The position numbers and the translations under genes are program-made. The notes beneath the pieces were generated by a model that worked only from the letters and a program-made list of their open reading frames with translations, was not told where the DNA came from and did no database searches. Positions 51,442 through 64,000 of a stretch of 64,000 bases of DNA are shown one piece after another (positions within the stretch are counted from its first letter, which is position 1; every line of letters starts with the position of its first letter). Origin of the DNA: Serinus canaria (taxonomy: Eukaryota > Chordata > Aves > Passeriformes > Fringillidae); NCBI RefSeq assembly GCF_022539315.1, contig NC_066316.1, positions 66,011,994 through 66,075,993 on the forward strand, in the 5' to 3' direction.

Positions 51442-54400
51442 GGTGTCCTGATCTCTAGGACACCTGCTTTCTACCTCTCATTGTGTTCTATGTTTCTTTC
51501 CTTGTCATACTTGAGCCAGAACAATCAATCATCCCGGATACATGTAAAAAATATTCCTGGCAGCTTGGGCTGCCAACCCATTGGCACCTGAATTTTCAGA
51601 GCTTTTGATATACTCATTTTATCTGAGCCAGTCTCCAAATGACAAGGTCTAGTCTTAAATCAAAATCACATAATCCTGGGGAAACTGAGTGCCTCACCTG
51701 CTTTAGCACAACTAGATGGCTTGGTCCTTGTCTGCCACCTCCCCTTTAAAGAACACTGAGAAGATATTGATATGAGGAGTGAATATCACTGAGAGAAAGA
51801 ATTTGAAGACAGCCTTGTAAGAAAATAGGAAAACATAAGAAAGGCAGGAGGCCAATACATGTCTGGGCAGCACAGCTTGCCATGAGCTAATTGCTTCTCT
51901 ATTGGGAGGATAAAATAAAGTAGAAAATAAAAAAAACTTGGGTAAAATAGCATTTGTCTGGGCTGGTAGTGGTTTTTGAGCAGGGGTAAAAATCTGCTGG
52001 TGGAGGAAAAGCAGAGGTCCTGCTGCCACATTATACTGCAACTGGCTCCCGTCCTAGACTGCAGCAAGGCAGGATTATCAGCAGGATCAGTGAGGCAAGG
52101 ATAGACCACTGCTCCTACACATTATCTCCCCAAACCCCAATGACTCTTGTCAGAAAGTTTTAGTGGCTTCATGATTCCTGATGATACTGTGCCTTTTTAA
52201 TATCAGGGTTTTGAGACACCCAGGTGCATGACCTTGTAGTTATTACCCATTGGTCAGAGCTGCTGTCTGGAAGTCATCAAAGCAGTGTTCAGATTTGGAA
52301 AAGCCAAAAAATGTATTTACTACAGCGTGTTGTCCTTTGGAAGGGTGATTTATTCAGTGCATGTGTCACAGAACTCTGTCTTTCTCTACACTCACTCTGT
52401 CAGGATAGCAAGAGAGAGAACAATATATTCTTCCAGTGTAGACATAAGTACTTCGTGTCATCAAGTCCCCATATTGTTACTGAGTCTCTTGAAAACTCCA
52501 GCCTCCTGGCACAGGTAATTGCTGGGAAGAGTCTGGTGTGGATGGGTGCTGGAGCCCTGCTGCAGAACATGGTGCACAGGGAAGATGGGATAGAGCCAGT
52601 GCAGTGGCTGCATGGGAACCTGTCCTTTGGGTGACAGAACCTGTGTAACTGATGGCAGAGATAATCTACCAGAGCAGGACTCTGCCTCTGGAATCAGACT
52701 GTGCCAGAGTCTCTGGTGGGTCTGGAGACAGATCCACAATTTAAGGGTGCCTGTCACAAGGTATAAGGTTCAAAAGGACTGGTTCCTGTGCTCTGACACA
52801 ACTCACTCCTCTCCTTTTTGTTTGGGTGAGTATAATTATCTGGGTCATATGCTACCATCATGTAGAGGAAATGTGCCATGGTGGTTAGATTTTTTTTCTG
52901 TTGTATACCCAGCATCTGACCCTATGTAGAGTTTTAATCATTTTTTCCTTGCATTTTTAATTCTTTTCTCTCGATCTAGAGGCCCTGGTAGGTGAATGGA
53001 AGTGCTATGGGTCAGGCTGTCTTCTCCAGGCCAGAACAGAAAAGGACAGACAGACAACATTTTTTATGTGCCATAACTATTAGTTTATAACTGTAACACC
53101 AATTCATTTCAAACAGCCTTTTAAAGTTTACAGTAACAGAAATGTTTGTAAATAAACACAGACAAAGGGTATCAATCTCTAGAACTTTTGTAGGCTAACT
53201 TTACTCCTGTGACATCCCTTAGCATTGCTCCAGTTTCTAAAATACATGTAGGTATGTTCATTAAGAAGAAAAACAGATGAACTCATTGCCAATGAGGCAA
53301 ATGTTCTTAATGTAGTGAAAAAAACAAATTTTCAAACCCTAAGTCCTTACATAAAAGTATGTTTTTATCATAGTGAAAGTATTATGGGCTAATGTCTTAT
53401 GAAAATGTACTAAAAAAATCAATAAAATTTGTCTACAGTTTTGAAAGTTTCATAAAGTAATTCGCATTCTTTTTTATATGATGCTAACTCCAAGAATTTT
53501 ACAAGTTACTTTAATGATAGCTGTGATCATTGAATTCCATTATATATTCAGAAACAGTAGTGGAATTTTGTGTATTAGTCAGAATAACTGAAAGCTTGTA
53601 GAGACATTTATGCAGTCCACAAATGCATTATGAAAGTACTTAATCGGAGGCAAACACAATTGTATATGCTTTTATTATGTACTCTTTTAAATTTAGGTAT
53701 AACAGAATATCTTCCCAAGCATTTAAAGATATTAGACAAAATTGAATATATTGCCTTGGTTCATCCTAGTTTAAAGTAGTGGTGTTTTGGTTTTTTTTAA
53801 GAAAAAGCATAGAGGGTTGGTTTTTTTTAAAAATTACTGGATTTTTTAAATAAGAAAACTTTTGCCAGTGAATGCAGGAACTGTCATGAGGTGGTACATT
53901 AAGCTACAGATTCTTTTTGCAAATAGCTATTTTCTGAATGACATTTATTTTTTCCCTCTGAGTTTGCTTAATGATGTTATTCATAGAGTGATAATTTGTC
54001 TCAGTGTGGGGCTGCCTGCTCCAGGGGAGCTCAGCAGGGGCTGGGAGCTGCTGCCTCTCTCAGGTCACTCCACTGTGAGGCAGCAGCTTGTGTGCCTATG
54101 GAAACTCACGAACATCCAACCCCCTCCCCAAAGGAATATCACCCCTCAGTTCCTGTGGTATTGCTTGGTTGTTTGTTTTTTTTTACTTCAATGCCAGGTA
54201 GCATCTTGAAACAGCGCAAAAGAAATACGAAGAAAACTTCTATGCATGGATATTTCCAGTTAAATATTGACTTTATGAGTCGAGAGAGTGTTTTCTGACT
54301 TTTATGAACGCATTAAGTAGTTTTTTGACATTTCAATGTAAATCTGTGAACAGATAACTAAAATATTAGGGAAGAGGACATTTTTGTGACCAAGGTGTGT

Positions 54401-54928
54401 AGAGGCCCAGAAGGCTGGTTCATCACAAGGAGCCAGTCCGAAAGTCAAAAAGGATTAAGTTCACTATGGAACTAAGAAAGTCTGAATTTTGTCCACAAAA
54501 TAAAACAAGCAAAATAATTAATAAACACAAAGCTTTAAATATCTTTTGACATGTCTCTTCAAAGTCTGCGTTGTGTACCTAGAGGCGGTGTATGTGACAA
54601 CTTCTTGATGCTGACACAAATATTACTTGAAGTGTTATGGCCAAACACACATCTTCACATCTACAGTTTCACTTCATTTCTCTGATTTTTAACCCTTGGA
54701 GCTTAATTTTTAGTGACCATTATTAAAAAAAAAAAACTGAACTATGTTTTCACTGTTCTATCAGTCCTAGTTATAAGAATATTAATAAGGGATAAGTATT
54801 TTCCTCTGACATTATGGAATAATTTGTCTGTGGCTCAGCGGTTCATCCTGTAAAGTGGACATTGTAATATGGTCATCTATTTTTTCTGACTTTGAAGAGC
54901 CCACAAACATAGTGCTTTATTAGGAGGA

Positions 54929-55453
54929 TGTCCTGGTTTTGTCTGGGGTAGAGTTAATTTTTTTCTTAGTAGCTGGTAGAGTGCTGAGTTTTAGATTCAG
55001 TATGAAAATAATGTTGACAAAACACTGATACAACCAAAGGGCTGTTGTTCAGTGGTGCTTATCCCAAGTCCAGGACTTTTCCCATGTTCCCTCAGTGAGC
55101 AGGTACACAAGAAGCCAGAAGGGACAGAAGGGAGCATGGATGGCACTGCTGAGTTGAACAGGCCAAAGGGATATTCCACACCATAGAACACACTGATCAG
55201 TGTTTAAAGTGGAGAGAGTTGACCAGGAGCTGCTGACCACTGCTCTGGGATAGGTTAAGCCTTAGTCAGTGGGCAGTGAGAAATTATCTGTATTAATATT
55301 ATTGATATATTTTACTTTGTTCCAGTTATTGAACTGTTCTTACCTCAACCCACAAGTTTCACTTTTTTTTTCTGACTCTCCTCCACATCCCACCTTGTGG
55401 CAGGGCATGAGTGACTGTGGTATGTAGCTGATGGTTGGGGTTAAACCATGAGA
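54929..55453 (+). mobile_element. solo LTR of an avian ERV-L-type endogenous retrovirus
   Basis: It starts TGTCCTGGTTTTG, continues with GGGTAGAGTTAATTT and TAGTAGCTGGTAGAG, and ends TGGGGTTAAACCATGAGA. This is the standard layout of a very common bird ERV-L long terminal repeat, whose usual end ..CA has become ..GA here. Near the 3' end, TTACCTCAACCCACAAGTTTC matches the typical segment that follows the polyadenylation area. Flanking GAGGA (54924-54928) and GAGAA (55454-55458) differ at one base and fit a decayed 5-bp target-site duplication. No internal retroviral sequence adjoins, so it is a solo LTR left by recombination between two LTRs. At about 525 bp it is near full length but diverged. 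Confidence 0.87.
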
Positions 55454-58400
55454 GAGAAGCTGAAACTAGGTGTGAAATACAAAACTCAGCTGCCTTGCAT
55501 GGCCCTTTGGAATTTACCATCTCTGTGTATAATCCTCCTTCTTTTACTGTCTCATCTTCATCTAATACCTCTGTTTACCTACTGAAATCTTCAACAACAA
55601 AATAGTAGTACAGAGAAGCACACAACTGTCTTAGCAATAGGCTTTAATTAATTTCTCTTTTTTTAATTACACTTCTGCATCATTGTTCCTTTGGATTTCC
55701 TAGGGCACAGGCAGCTGCTAATTTAGGTGGAAATGGCCTAGATATCCATAGAGATAGGGGCAGGGGAACTGGATCATAGACACTTTTTTGAAAGCAAAGA
55801 TTTAGGAGACAACCTTGACCTATGGGTTTGTTTGCAGTTGCTCCACTAAGATGAATAGGAGATGTATAGGTTCAGTGACTTCGAAAATGAGGTTATATAA
55901 TCTCTGCAGGGGTCCTTACTTTTGTTCGTGCTCTCATCCCCAGTGCCAAGCAGAAGTCACATGTGTCAAAGAGATTATTGTTTCCTCCTAATGCTTTGTG
56001 TCTTATACCTTTTCTTGTCTTGAAATCTGGACTTCACCCATTGCCTTGGACTGGAATCTTCAGGCACCATGTTGATTATACAGTTACTTTGAGGCAGAAA
56101 CAAATGCATCTTTTGGGGGAGGTGAGTGACAGGAGTGTGAGCTATAGCTTGTTCTGCTCAGCACTGAGGTTGTCTATAATGTTATCCAATGTAGCAATTT
56201 TTTATAAAATCCCAGAAAGCTCCAGTTTTTTCTTATTTTCCTATGTAAGAAAAAAAAAGCCAAATTACATTATTTTGAGCATGGTATTGTTGGGAAAGGC
56301 ATTTTTTCTTTTCATTTATTGGTTTAGTCAAAAGCATTTCTGCAATAATTAATAATTTAGACTAATTTTACCTTGGTGCTTAAAACTGATTGTTAATTTC
56401 TCTTTATCGCAATAGTTGCTCAAATGAATGAAAATTTCATAATAAATCTTCAAGTTCATTATAGATCAAGGACATACTGATGAATAGATAGATTTGTTAC
56501 TTCTGGAGAATGAAATTCTTATAGAAATTATTTCAATGCAATTATATAAAATGAAATTTAAGGGTAGTAGTCCAGTAAAGAAGCTTCAATAATTAAAGGA
56601 AACGTGAAAAGTTAAAATTAATCATCTTTTTTCAGGTACTACTGTAGACCAATTTAGGGAATATGGAGTTGGTCTCCATTTTCTTCCCTACCAGAATTAT
56701 TTACTTAAATTTCAGTCTACTATATCTATGTAATGTCATTGCAGGCTTTAAAAGATAGTGGGGTGGCTCAGAATTTTCTTGGGGTTTAATTTTGCCTTTG
56801 GAATCTTTATTACCAGTGATGATATGTGAAAAGGAAAGAGCACATCTTGGCTTTCAGAAGCTGGGGTAAGTTTTTGGCTGATGCTTAGGAGCAACAATAA
56901 CATACAAAGCCTTTGTAAACTGACCACAGATTATGTGCAAACCCCTAGAAAACAATAAAATTTACTTAATACCGTTCGGAATCAAAACCCAGTTCAGCTT
57001 GCAGATACTGCAGAGTTTGTGTTGCGACGTGATTCTAAAATATTTATTTACACGCCTTAGGCTAAAAAATTTATGGCTACAAAGAGCAAGATCATATTAA
57101 ACAAAGTAACATGTTCCAAGTATTCTATTGTTCCTCATGAACTCAGCAGTGATCTTTACCAAGAACTAGATTCAGAATGAATAATTGGTGACAGGATATT
57201 TTCTAACAAAATATTAATTAATTTTCCTAAGAAAATTAGAAGTCCTTAAACTAAAGCTGAAGATTTACTCTACTGAGATTGGACCGATGTATTTTATGTG
57301 CACTTAAATAAACTCCTTAATTACTGAGAGGACTCTGCAGTTGACAGTGATGATAGGTGTGATATAATTAGATCCTCATAAATCCTCTTAAAAAGTACCA
57401 AAAAAAGTTGGTGTACTGTCCTGAAAATGAAATGCCAAAGAGTTTGGATTGTCACCTGTCTTTGAAGAAATATATTAAGTGCACAGTGTCATTAACATTT
57501 TAAAAGATAGATATGCTAAAGCTAAATTATCTGTTTGATATTGATCGAAAGATTTAATAGTTGGCATGTCCTATGGAAACCCTGAGCCACAGCAGAAAAA
57601 TGTGTCCTCTTCAAACTCTGTTGGTTTGTAAAGCATTTACACTTGTGACTTCTTCATGTTTTGTCCCTAACAGATGTGAGCTCTGTGAAGTGATCAACAT
57701 CTCCTTTCTGTTTCAGGGGCTCTATAGTCCACTCATCAGTTTTTGTTTGCTTGTCCCTATAGATATTGATCCTACTTTGCTTTTCATTGCTTCGCATCCT
57801 AGGTTTCCACTTTTCAACTTTTGATGTGATTCCCTGTACATTCCATTCCCCTTTCTCTTCCCCAAGTTTTCTTTCCCCTTAATAATATTCCCAGTGTCTT
57901 TGATATCCTCACACCAGGATTTGTCAAACCTGTTGTCATGTACCCACAGATTTGGGTCCCCATGACCAGCCTGGGGACTGTTTTCCTTATTTCCATAGAA
58001 GTTGCAATTTAATTTTTAATAGTTCCCGAAAGTTACCCTCTCCTCTGTGGCTCTTTCACCTTCTAGTCCCTCTTTCCTTTTCTTTTTAAACATTTTTTTG
58101 CCTCTGAGAGATGTATCATTTAGAGCATTAGTCAACAAAAATCTACAGGGAAGATGTTTAGAGCCAAGGTGGGAGTAGTTTTGCTGCGAAGTATTAATTT
58201 GTTGTTAGTTCTATTCTTTGAACTGCAAATAATTGGGAAGGTGCTTCTAGTTGCTAAGGTAAATAGACAGCAAAGACTCAAAGTTTTTTATGATTTTTAT
58301 TATTTTCTTCTGAGAAATCAATAAATTTTTGCCCACTGATTCTAGAATTTGAAACGGGGATATGCAAAAGTGCATGGACAAAGAAATGCATTAGGTTCAA

Positions 58401-58979
58401 CCAGATTTCTTATAAACATTGTTGGTCAGTAAGCAAAAGTAAATATTCCTGTCTACCTTCCTCTATTTATGAGTAAAGAAATAGGATATAATTTTATTTC
58501 ATTTTTATAGGTAATTATAGTTATCTACTGAGGCTTGGCTCTCTCTGATGGATTTATGAAGCTTGTTCAGACTATCTAACTTTCTATGACCAGGTGTCTC
58601 TTTCCAATTTTTGTTGTCTTTTATCTTGTCATGGTTATAGATAGTAAGATTGAAATTGATTTAATGTAACTCTCAACAACTACAATATTTTAGTTAGATG
58701 GTCTTTAGAGTTGAAAAATGAAAAGAGGCATTTTTAGGGTATGATTCATTTGACCCTTTTCAGATGTCTACTTCAGGAATGGATGAAGTATACCAAGCAA
58801 GTTCCTCCACCACAAAGAAAACCTGGAGGGACTAGATCAGATGTGAAAATCTCATTGTTGTCTTTGCACTGACTTAAATTAGGAATTTTAGCTTTGTGAT
58901 TAGAATCAAATAATGAAATCCACTTCTGTATGGAGATAATATACAAGTAATCTCTATCATCTAAGCCTTTAAACATATC
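55454..58979. other. AT-rich non-coding DNA, no gene seen
   Basis: No recognisable exon or element. The frames at 55963-56352 (129 codons) and 57561-57824 show no domain and are AT-rich translations. Confidence 0.65.
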
Positions 58980-59530
58980 TTCCAACATCCTTGCCAAGGG
59001 CCTGGACATCTTTCACTAGATTAGATTGCAAAAATCCTCATCCAATCTGACTTGAACACTTTCAGGGATGGGACATCCACAGTTTACCTGAACAACTTGT
59101 TTCAGTGTCCCATCACCCTCGTTGTAAAGATTGGCTTCCTTGCAGCCAATCTAAATCTACACTCTTTCAATTTAAAATTATTGTGTGCTGTCATGACAGG
59201 CCTTAGTTAGAAGTTTTTCTCTTTCTTTCTTTCTTATAAGTCATCTTTAAATATTGAAAGCCTGAACTCCAGCTCTCTTTTTTATGTACTCCTAGGAGAG
59301 GTGCTCCAGCCCTCCGATCATCTTCATGGCTCTCCTCTGGACTCACTCCAGCAGGTCCATATCCTTCCTGTGCTGGGGACTACAGAGCTGGACACAGCAC
59401 TCCAGATGGGGTTTCACAAGAGCAAATGAGAGGAGGAGAATTACCTCTCTCAGCCTGCTGGTCATGCTTTGTATGCAGCCCAGGAAGCAGCTAGCTTTCT
59501 TGTACAATGTTGAACATTATTCTTTGTGTC
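58980..59530 (-). mobile_element. CR1 LINE, 5'-truncated, antisense
   Basis: Read on the - strand this is the 3' part of a CR1 element. On the + strand the diagnostic reversed phrases are AGGAGAGGTGCTCCAGCCCT, GATCATCTTCATGGC, CTCCTCTGGACTC and CACAGCACTCCAGATG. Towards low coordinates come TTGAACACTTTCAGGGATGG and the end of the 3' region near 58980. The far end (about 59490-59530) reaches into the last part of the reverse-transcriptase frame. It keeps the segment about multiple short-line conversion (GTCTAAATCTACACTCTTTC-like, near 59150) seen in several CR1 subfamilies. It is inactive and diverged. Its tail cannot be placed exactly. Confidence 0.88.
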
Positions 59531-62500
59531 TTTTCCCACAAATGAACTCTACTTCTAGTGACAGAATGTTATTGTCTAGGGGGAAAAATGTTAGAAAAAG
59601 AATGAAGGATGAAGCAGAAAGAGACTAGTATGAATCTTCTAAAATCCAAAATATTATTTATAAAGATACCTTGTAAATAAAATCTAATACAAGAAATCTG
59701 AATAATTTCCAACACGTCTTACTAAAACAATCAGAACTTTTCGAAAAATGGCCTATGACAGTTTCTTTACTTAGACCATGTTTGCCCTTAAAACAATTTG
59801 CTGACATGGCTGGGCTAGGAAGAAGTGAGATGTTTCCACCATGCAGAATGACATAAGTATGATGGCAACTTCCTGGCTGTAGAAATGTTTCTTAAAGAGC
59901 AAAAAAAGCCAGTTTACAAGTACAGCTTATTCTATTCCTGGAATTAAACTCCTTTTACTGTTGCTCTATCTCCATGATCAGGGTTTACCAATATAAACAA
60001 ATGTTAGGATCTGATCATCGGGAGATGCCTCTGCCTGAATTAAGGTGCAAGGGAGAACATATGCCAAAATCAACAGTACAGATTTTATTTGACAGTAAAT
60101 GTGAGGTAGAGAGAGAGATCAAAATAGGAAGGGGGTGTGGAGGGGGGGGGAGAGAGAGAACTAGATTAAGCAAAGATGTCATCACCACATGGATTCCAAA
60201 TTGTGTCCTATTGGTCCTCTTCTTCTGGTCTTGGAAGTGGGCGTCCTAAGTCATTCTTCTGGAGGTACAGCTCTACTGAGTTCAAGCCCAGGTATCCAAG
60301 GGGTGGTCACAGAAGTTCCCACAATTTAGCTGGCATGGGTTTAGACAGTAATTTCCTTCCTCACAGCCTCCCACAGCAGGAACTTTTGTCCATATGCTAA
60401 ACAAAACTTTACCTCAGTTAGGCCTGGAATTAGCTCCTTCCTGCTGTGCTGTCTGCACTCATCAAAAGTTCTGGTATGGTGGCTTTTCTTGTGGGGCGTG
60501 TTTTGAGACATGTTACTTTGTTCTTTAGGTCCTCACAACAGAGTATAATGGTTTTCCAGAGAACCCTTGTAATCTAGTGATAGCTTCTGCCTTTCAGAAC
60601 CATCAATCCTTAAATTCTTGCTTTTGATAACCTTCTGAATCAGCTCCAATGAAAAAGCTTTTCCTTAATTGACCACATAAAAATATCTCCGTGTCATATT
60701 TGGAACAAGTTCATCTGACCTTTTGTTGAGGACCTTTTCTGCTATACAGCCAATTTATACTGGTCTCTGGAGTGGTCACTTATCAGATATGTATATTCAT
60801 TCAATAAAGATGGGCTGTCTAGCTGAATGTGTGCCAAAATGTTATGACTCCCTCTCTTCCTTTCTGCCAAACAGTAAGAAGATTACTTAGTAATCTTTGG
60901 CATATTGTGTTTTATCACTATGCACGACCTGAATGTATCCAGACATATGTTATACAGAGCCTTTATCTCTTCCTTTTCAGTGGGTGGGAGAAAGTCAATT
61001 ACTTATCAAGAAACTGCTATGTTTAATTCTTGAGGGTATTTAGTTCAAGAAGATAGAAGAATTTGCATATTCAAGACATTCTTTTCGTGCAATCCAGGCA
61101 ATACCTGGTTCCCTAATCTTCTGAAAAGTTCACAGAAATTATTCCTAGCATTGAGAGAGGAAGGCTGATGCTGCTTTGTGAACTGGAAAAGAGTGCAGCA
61201 CCTTTCCCACATAATTTTGAGTACATCAGCTTTTGCTGGAGCCAGAGCACAGCTGGGTTGTTGAACAATATGATCTTGCCAGCTTTGGGAAAGCAAACTA
61301 GTATAAACAAAGACAGGGTTTTTAATGGTCTAAGTCTACAGATCTAAATTTAATTTGTAAATTATCTCATTTAAATAACTTTAAATTGGGTTGAGTCTTT
61401 TTTATTGTTGTTGTTCAATTTAAACAGACAATATGGAACTACATTAAAAAAAAAAAACCCAGAACCATTTTTAATGAGAACATTCATATGAGGCACTATA
61501 CCTATATGACTTATAAATAAAAACATCTGTGTTCAGACAAGCCACTTCAGACAAGGAATATTTTATAGCTTACCAAGACATCCCTCACGTTCTGAGTGTG
61601 TCAAAGCTGCACTGCTGTGCTTGGGGGGGATCCTGATTTATACCCTGTGTTAGCATAATGCCCACTGGAGATGTGGTTACACCAGAGTTTCCTGGACATG
61701 AAATTGTCCCAATGACGACCTTTACTCTATCAAACCAACAAATATCTCTGCCAGTAAAACAATCTCCCTGCTTCTAACTCATTTATGGGCTGCCTGTGAA
61801 AAGGAAAAAGCTTGCTTCCACCTACTTGGACCCTCTCTTCCACCAGATTACACTGTCTCCCCAGCTACCCCAGTATGACCATTTTATTAATCTTTACATC
61901 TATAAAAATGATCCAGGCTAAAGTCAGAGCAAGGGACATAGTGTTGTGTGACAGAAACATGATACTATTCCACCTGAACTGATATTTCCCTAGGATTCAG
62001 CACAGCAAATTCAGTGTGATGAGAGTGCCTCCAAGTAAAAAACAAGATCTCATTCAATTCAATTGTGTCTAATAGATATTTTTATGAGAGGTGTGAGAAA
62101 AATCTCATATTTTGCCAAGCCCTTAATGCTGTTTGCTCTTATGACTAAATATTGCAAAATTCCTTTGGGAGGTTTCTAATACATAACCAACATAACAACA
62201 CATACATTATCCTGGAGATTCCTCATAACTTGCCACCTCTGCTCTTTCACCTTATGTGTTATCTCAGAGTTAACTCTTTCAATAGACAGGACAGTATGAG
62301 GAGAAACAAATTTATTACACTCTTATCATGTTAGGTTATTGATGGCTGTCAAGTGCTGTGTCATTTAAGTCAAGCAGTGTAATCTGCACTATTAACTGTT
62401 ACAAACCATGTTCTGAAAAGAGAATTTCCTGCATGAATTGAAGGTTTCTTGAGGCAATGAAAATGGCAGGACCTAGAGATATGCCATGCCACTTATGCTG

Positions 62501-64000
62501 ATTCAAATGGAAGGTTTAATTACCTGTAATTTTATTATACCATAGTACAGCAACAGAAAGAAGTATCTGTTGCTTTGCTGTTGGCTAGCAGAGCTGAGGA
62601 ACTGACCAAAACAAGATAAGTTATCGCAAACAAGGTTCTGTCTGGCACCTGGGGCTATTTAATTAGCCAGAGACTGAACTCCAATGAGAACAAATCACTA
62701 GATGAGAGAGTTTTCTTATTTTTCTTGTTTCTTTCTGAGCAAGGATAAAGTGAAAAGGTAAATGAGGTAAAAGTTCAGATAAGAGATTATGATTTTTTCC
62801 ATAAGAATAGGAACAATTTTTTTTCTTTCTTTCTTTTCCTGCTGTCACTGTGGTGCTAAAACCTTTGGACCAAAAGGAAATGAGATGACAGCTGGGTTCT
62901 TCTTCCTGCAGGGGTGAACACTTTGCAGCACAAGCTGCTCCACACTTTTCACTGCCCTGCTGAGTGGCATGGGTGCCAGAAGTCCCTCACCAGCTTCCAG
63001 CAGAGAGAAAGAGGCTATTTAAACAGTTTAAACTGCTAGTCTGAGCTAAGCTGATCTTATTGCCATTGGATTAGGAAGTGATTGTATGAATGGTGCTGTT
63101 GGCTCTGCAGGAGTATCAGCCTTTTCAGCTTTTCATCAAAGTTGAAAAATCAGCAAAAAGGAACAGGATGTTTGGTTGTCTCTACAGAGTCCAGCAGGTA
63201 ATTTTTTCCCATGTTTCAACACTGAGTTATGGACTAGTTCTGTATCTTTAGCTTGTGCTTAGTAAACATGACAGATCCTAAATATATGTTAGCAGGAGAG
63301 TCAGTATGAGAGGCAGCCAGTTGTTTTGGGAAGTATTAAACAAGGGCTAATTTAAGGCATGAGCAAACTGATCCACAGTCAGAGGAAGAGGGAGAGCAGT
63401 CCTCCCACAGGTCCTCTGAGTTAGATTTCTAATTTGAGCCACCAATATAGGCAGTCATTTACCTAGGAATCCCAGTGAATCAGACACTCATTCACTGGTC
63501 TTTTTTGTGGGAGAAGATTATGGAAGGAGTGGGACTGAAATGTCTTAGCAGCACAGATCAGACACTGGTAAAACTGGATTTAGAACTGTGTTGGTTCTGA
63601 GTTTTGTTCTGGTTGCTGTAAATGCTCTTCTTCTGTTTGATGGCAATCAAATGTTCATGTTGACATTAAGGTGTCCACTATTACGTAAAATTGGCACACT
63701 TCTTTTCTGAAAAGATCCAAATGTATCACTGAATGATTGCTCTTTACAGCCTCTGTACACATAGAAATGAAATAGTTGGGGAGAGAGCTGTTTCTCTATT
63801 TCTTTCTTTTCATAAAAAACTAAAGTATTTTTTTAAAAATGTGCATTTGTTCCCCTTCCTGAATCCACTTCTTAATTGGACAGCAGTTCAAATTACCAAA
63901 AATAAGAACAATATAGCTTTCAAAATACATTTTGTATTTTGTATTTTGAAATACATTGTAATAACAATACATTTTTCAGCCACTGTCCCAGTATAAAGAA
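59531..64000. other. AT-rich non-coding DNA, no gene seen
   Basis: Intron-like or intergenic. It includes a G-run followed by GA units near 60.14 kb, an A-run near 61.45 kb and, close to the end (63920-63958), two GTATTTTG words flanked by reversed CAAAATAC and AAATACATT words. No gene, RNA or named element was recognised. Confidence 0.6.

Larger units (their letters stand above)
45345..54928. other. non-coding DNA, no certain gene
   Basis: AT-rich sequence with scattered moderately GC-richer patches (45.8-46.05, 47.3-47.7, 50.65-50.9 and 52.5-52.8 kb). These show no protein family and no repeat I can name. The frame at 52224-52634 (136 codons) has no recognisable domain. Short direct repeats occur near 47626 and 47646 (CAGGGACTCCTGCT). 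The larger repeats are listed separately. Confidence 0.6.

Noticed and set aside
59326..59628. 100-codon frame
   Set aside because: It is an antisense reading of the CR1 copy at 58980-59530.
1..64000. tRNA genes, rRNA, CRISPR arrays or bacterial operons
   Set aside because: No box-B-like GGTTCGAATCC with a matching cloverleaf was noticed, and no regularly spaced repeats or gene clusters. All other signs are of a bird nuclear genome.

Overview
The window looks like a piece of a bird nuclear genome, probably from a neoavian and possibly passerine species. Three kinds of sequence support this. There are two 5'-truncated CR1 LINE copies with the typical avian 3' end. There is a solo LTR of the abundant avian ERV-L type, opening TGTCCTGG and closing with a GGTTAAACCA block. 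There is also a GC-richer block that resembles the 3' internal part of the same retroviral class. The rest is AT-rich, CpG-poor DNA with many microsatellites. No bacterial operon, rRNA, tRNA or CRISPR array is visible.

Layout. From 1 to about 21.7 kb is non-coding AT-rich DNA with one CR1 copy (8854-9460), a near-perfect 60-bp palindrome (2658-2717) and a possible very old CR1 relic (about 15.64-15.93 kb). At 21758-22090 an almost pure purine tract runs into a very CpG-dense, C-rich block of about 200 bp with sharp edges. This is the strangest sequence in the window, and an assembly fault is a serious explanation for it. From 23.8 to 26.6 kb lies the one clear gene-control region: a large CpG island with GC boxes, long purine and pyrimidine tracts and good 5' splice-site candidates. 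The best of these is ATGCCCG|GTAAGT at 25861 on the + strand. The simplest reading is the promoter and first, mostly untranslated, exon of a vertebrate gene with a very long first intron. I cannot name the gene.

From 26.6 to 64 kb the sequence is intron-like or intergenic. It holds the ERV internal relic (28.15-29.1 kb), microsatellites, a (GGTTT)n array (50010-50077), the solo LTR (54929-55453) and an antisense CR1 (58980-59530). No certain protein-coding exon was found. Two weak exon candidates are recorded: 45175-45344 on the - strand and about 32483-32583 on the + strand. The long open frames inside the CpG island come from GC-rich sequence having few stop codons and are not called as genes.

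No novel multi-gene system is visible. The observations most worth checking are the purine/CpG block at 21.8-22.1 kb, the orphan CpG-island promoter, the palindrome and the possible cysteine-containing exon.
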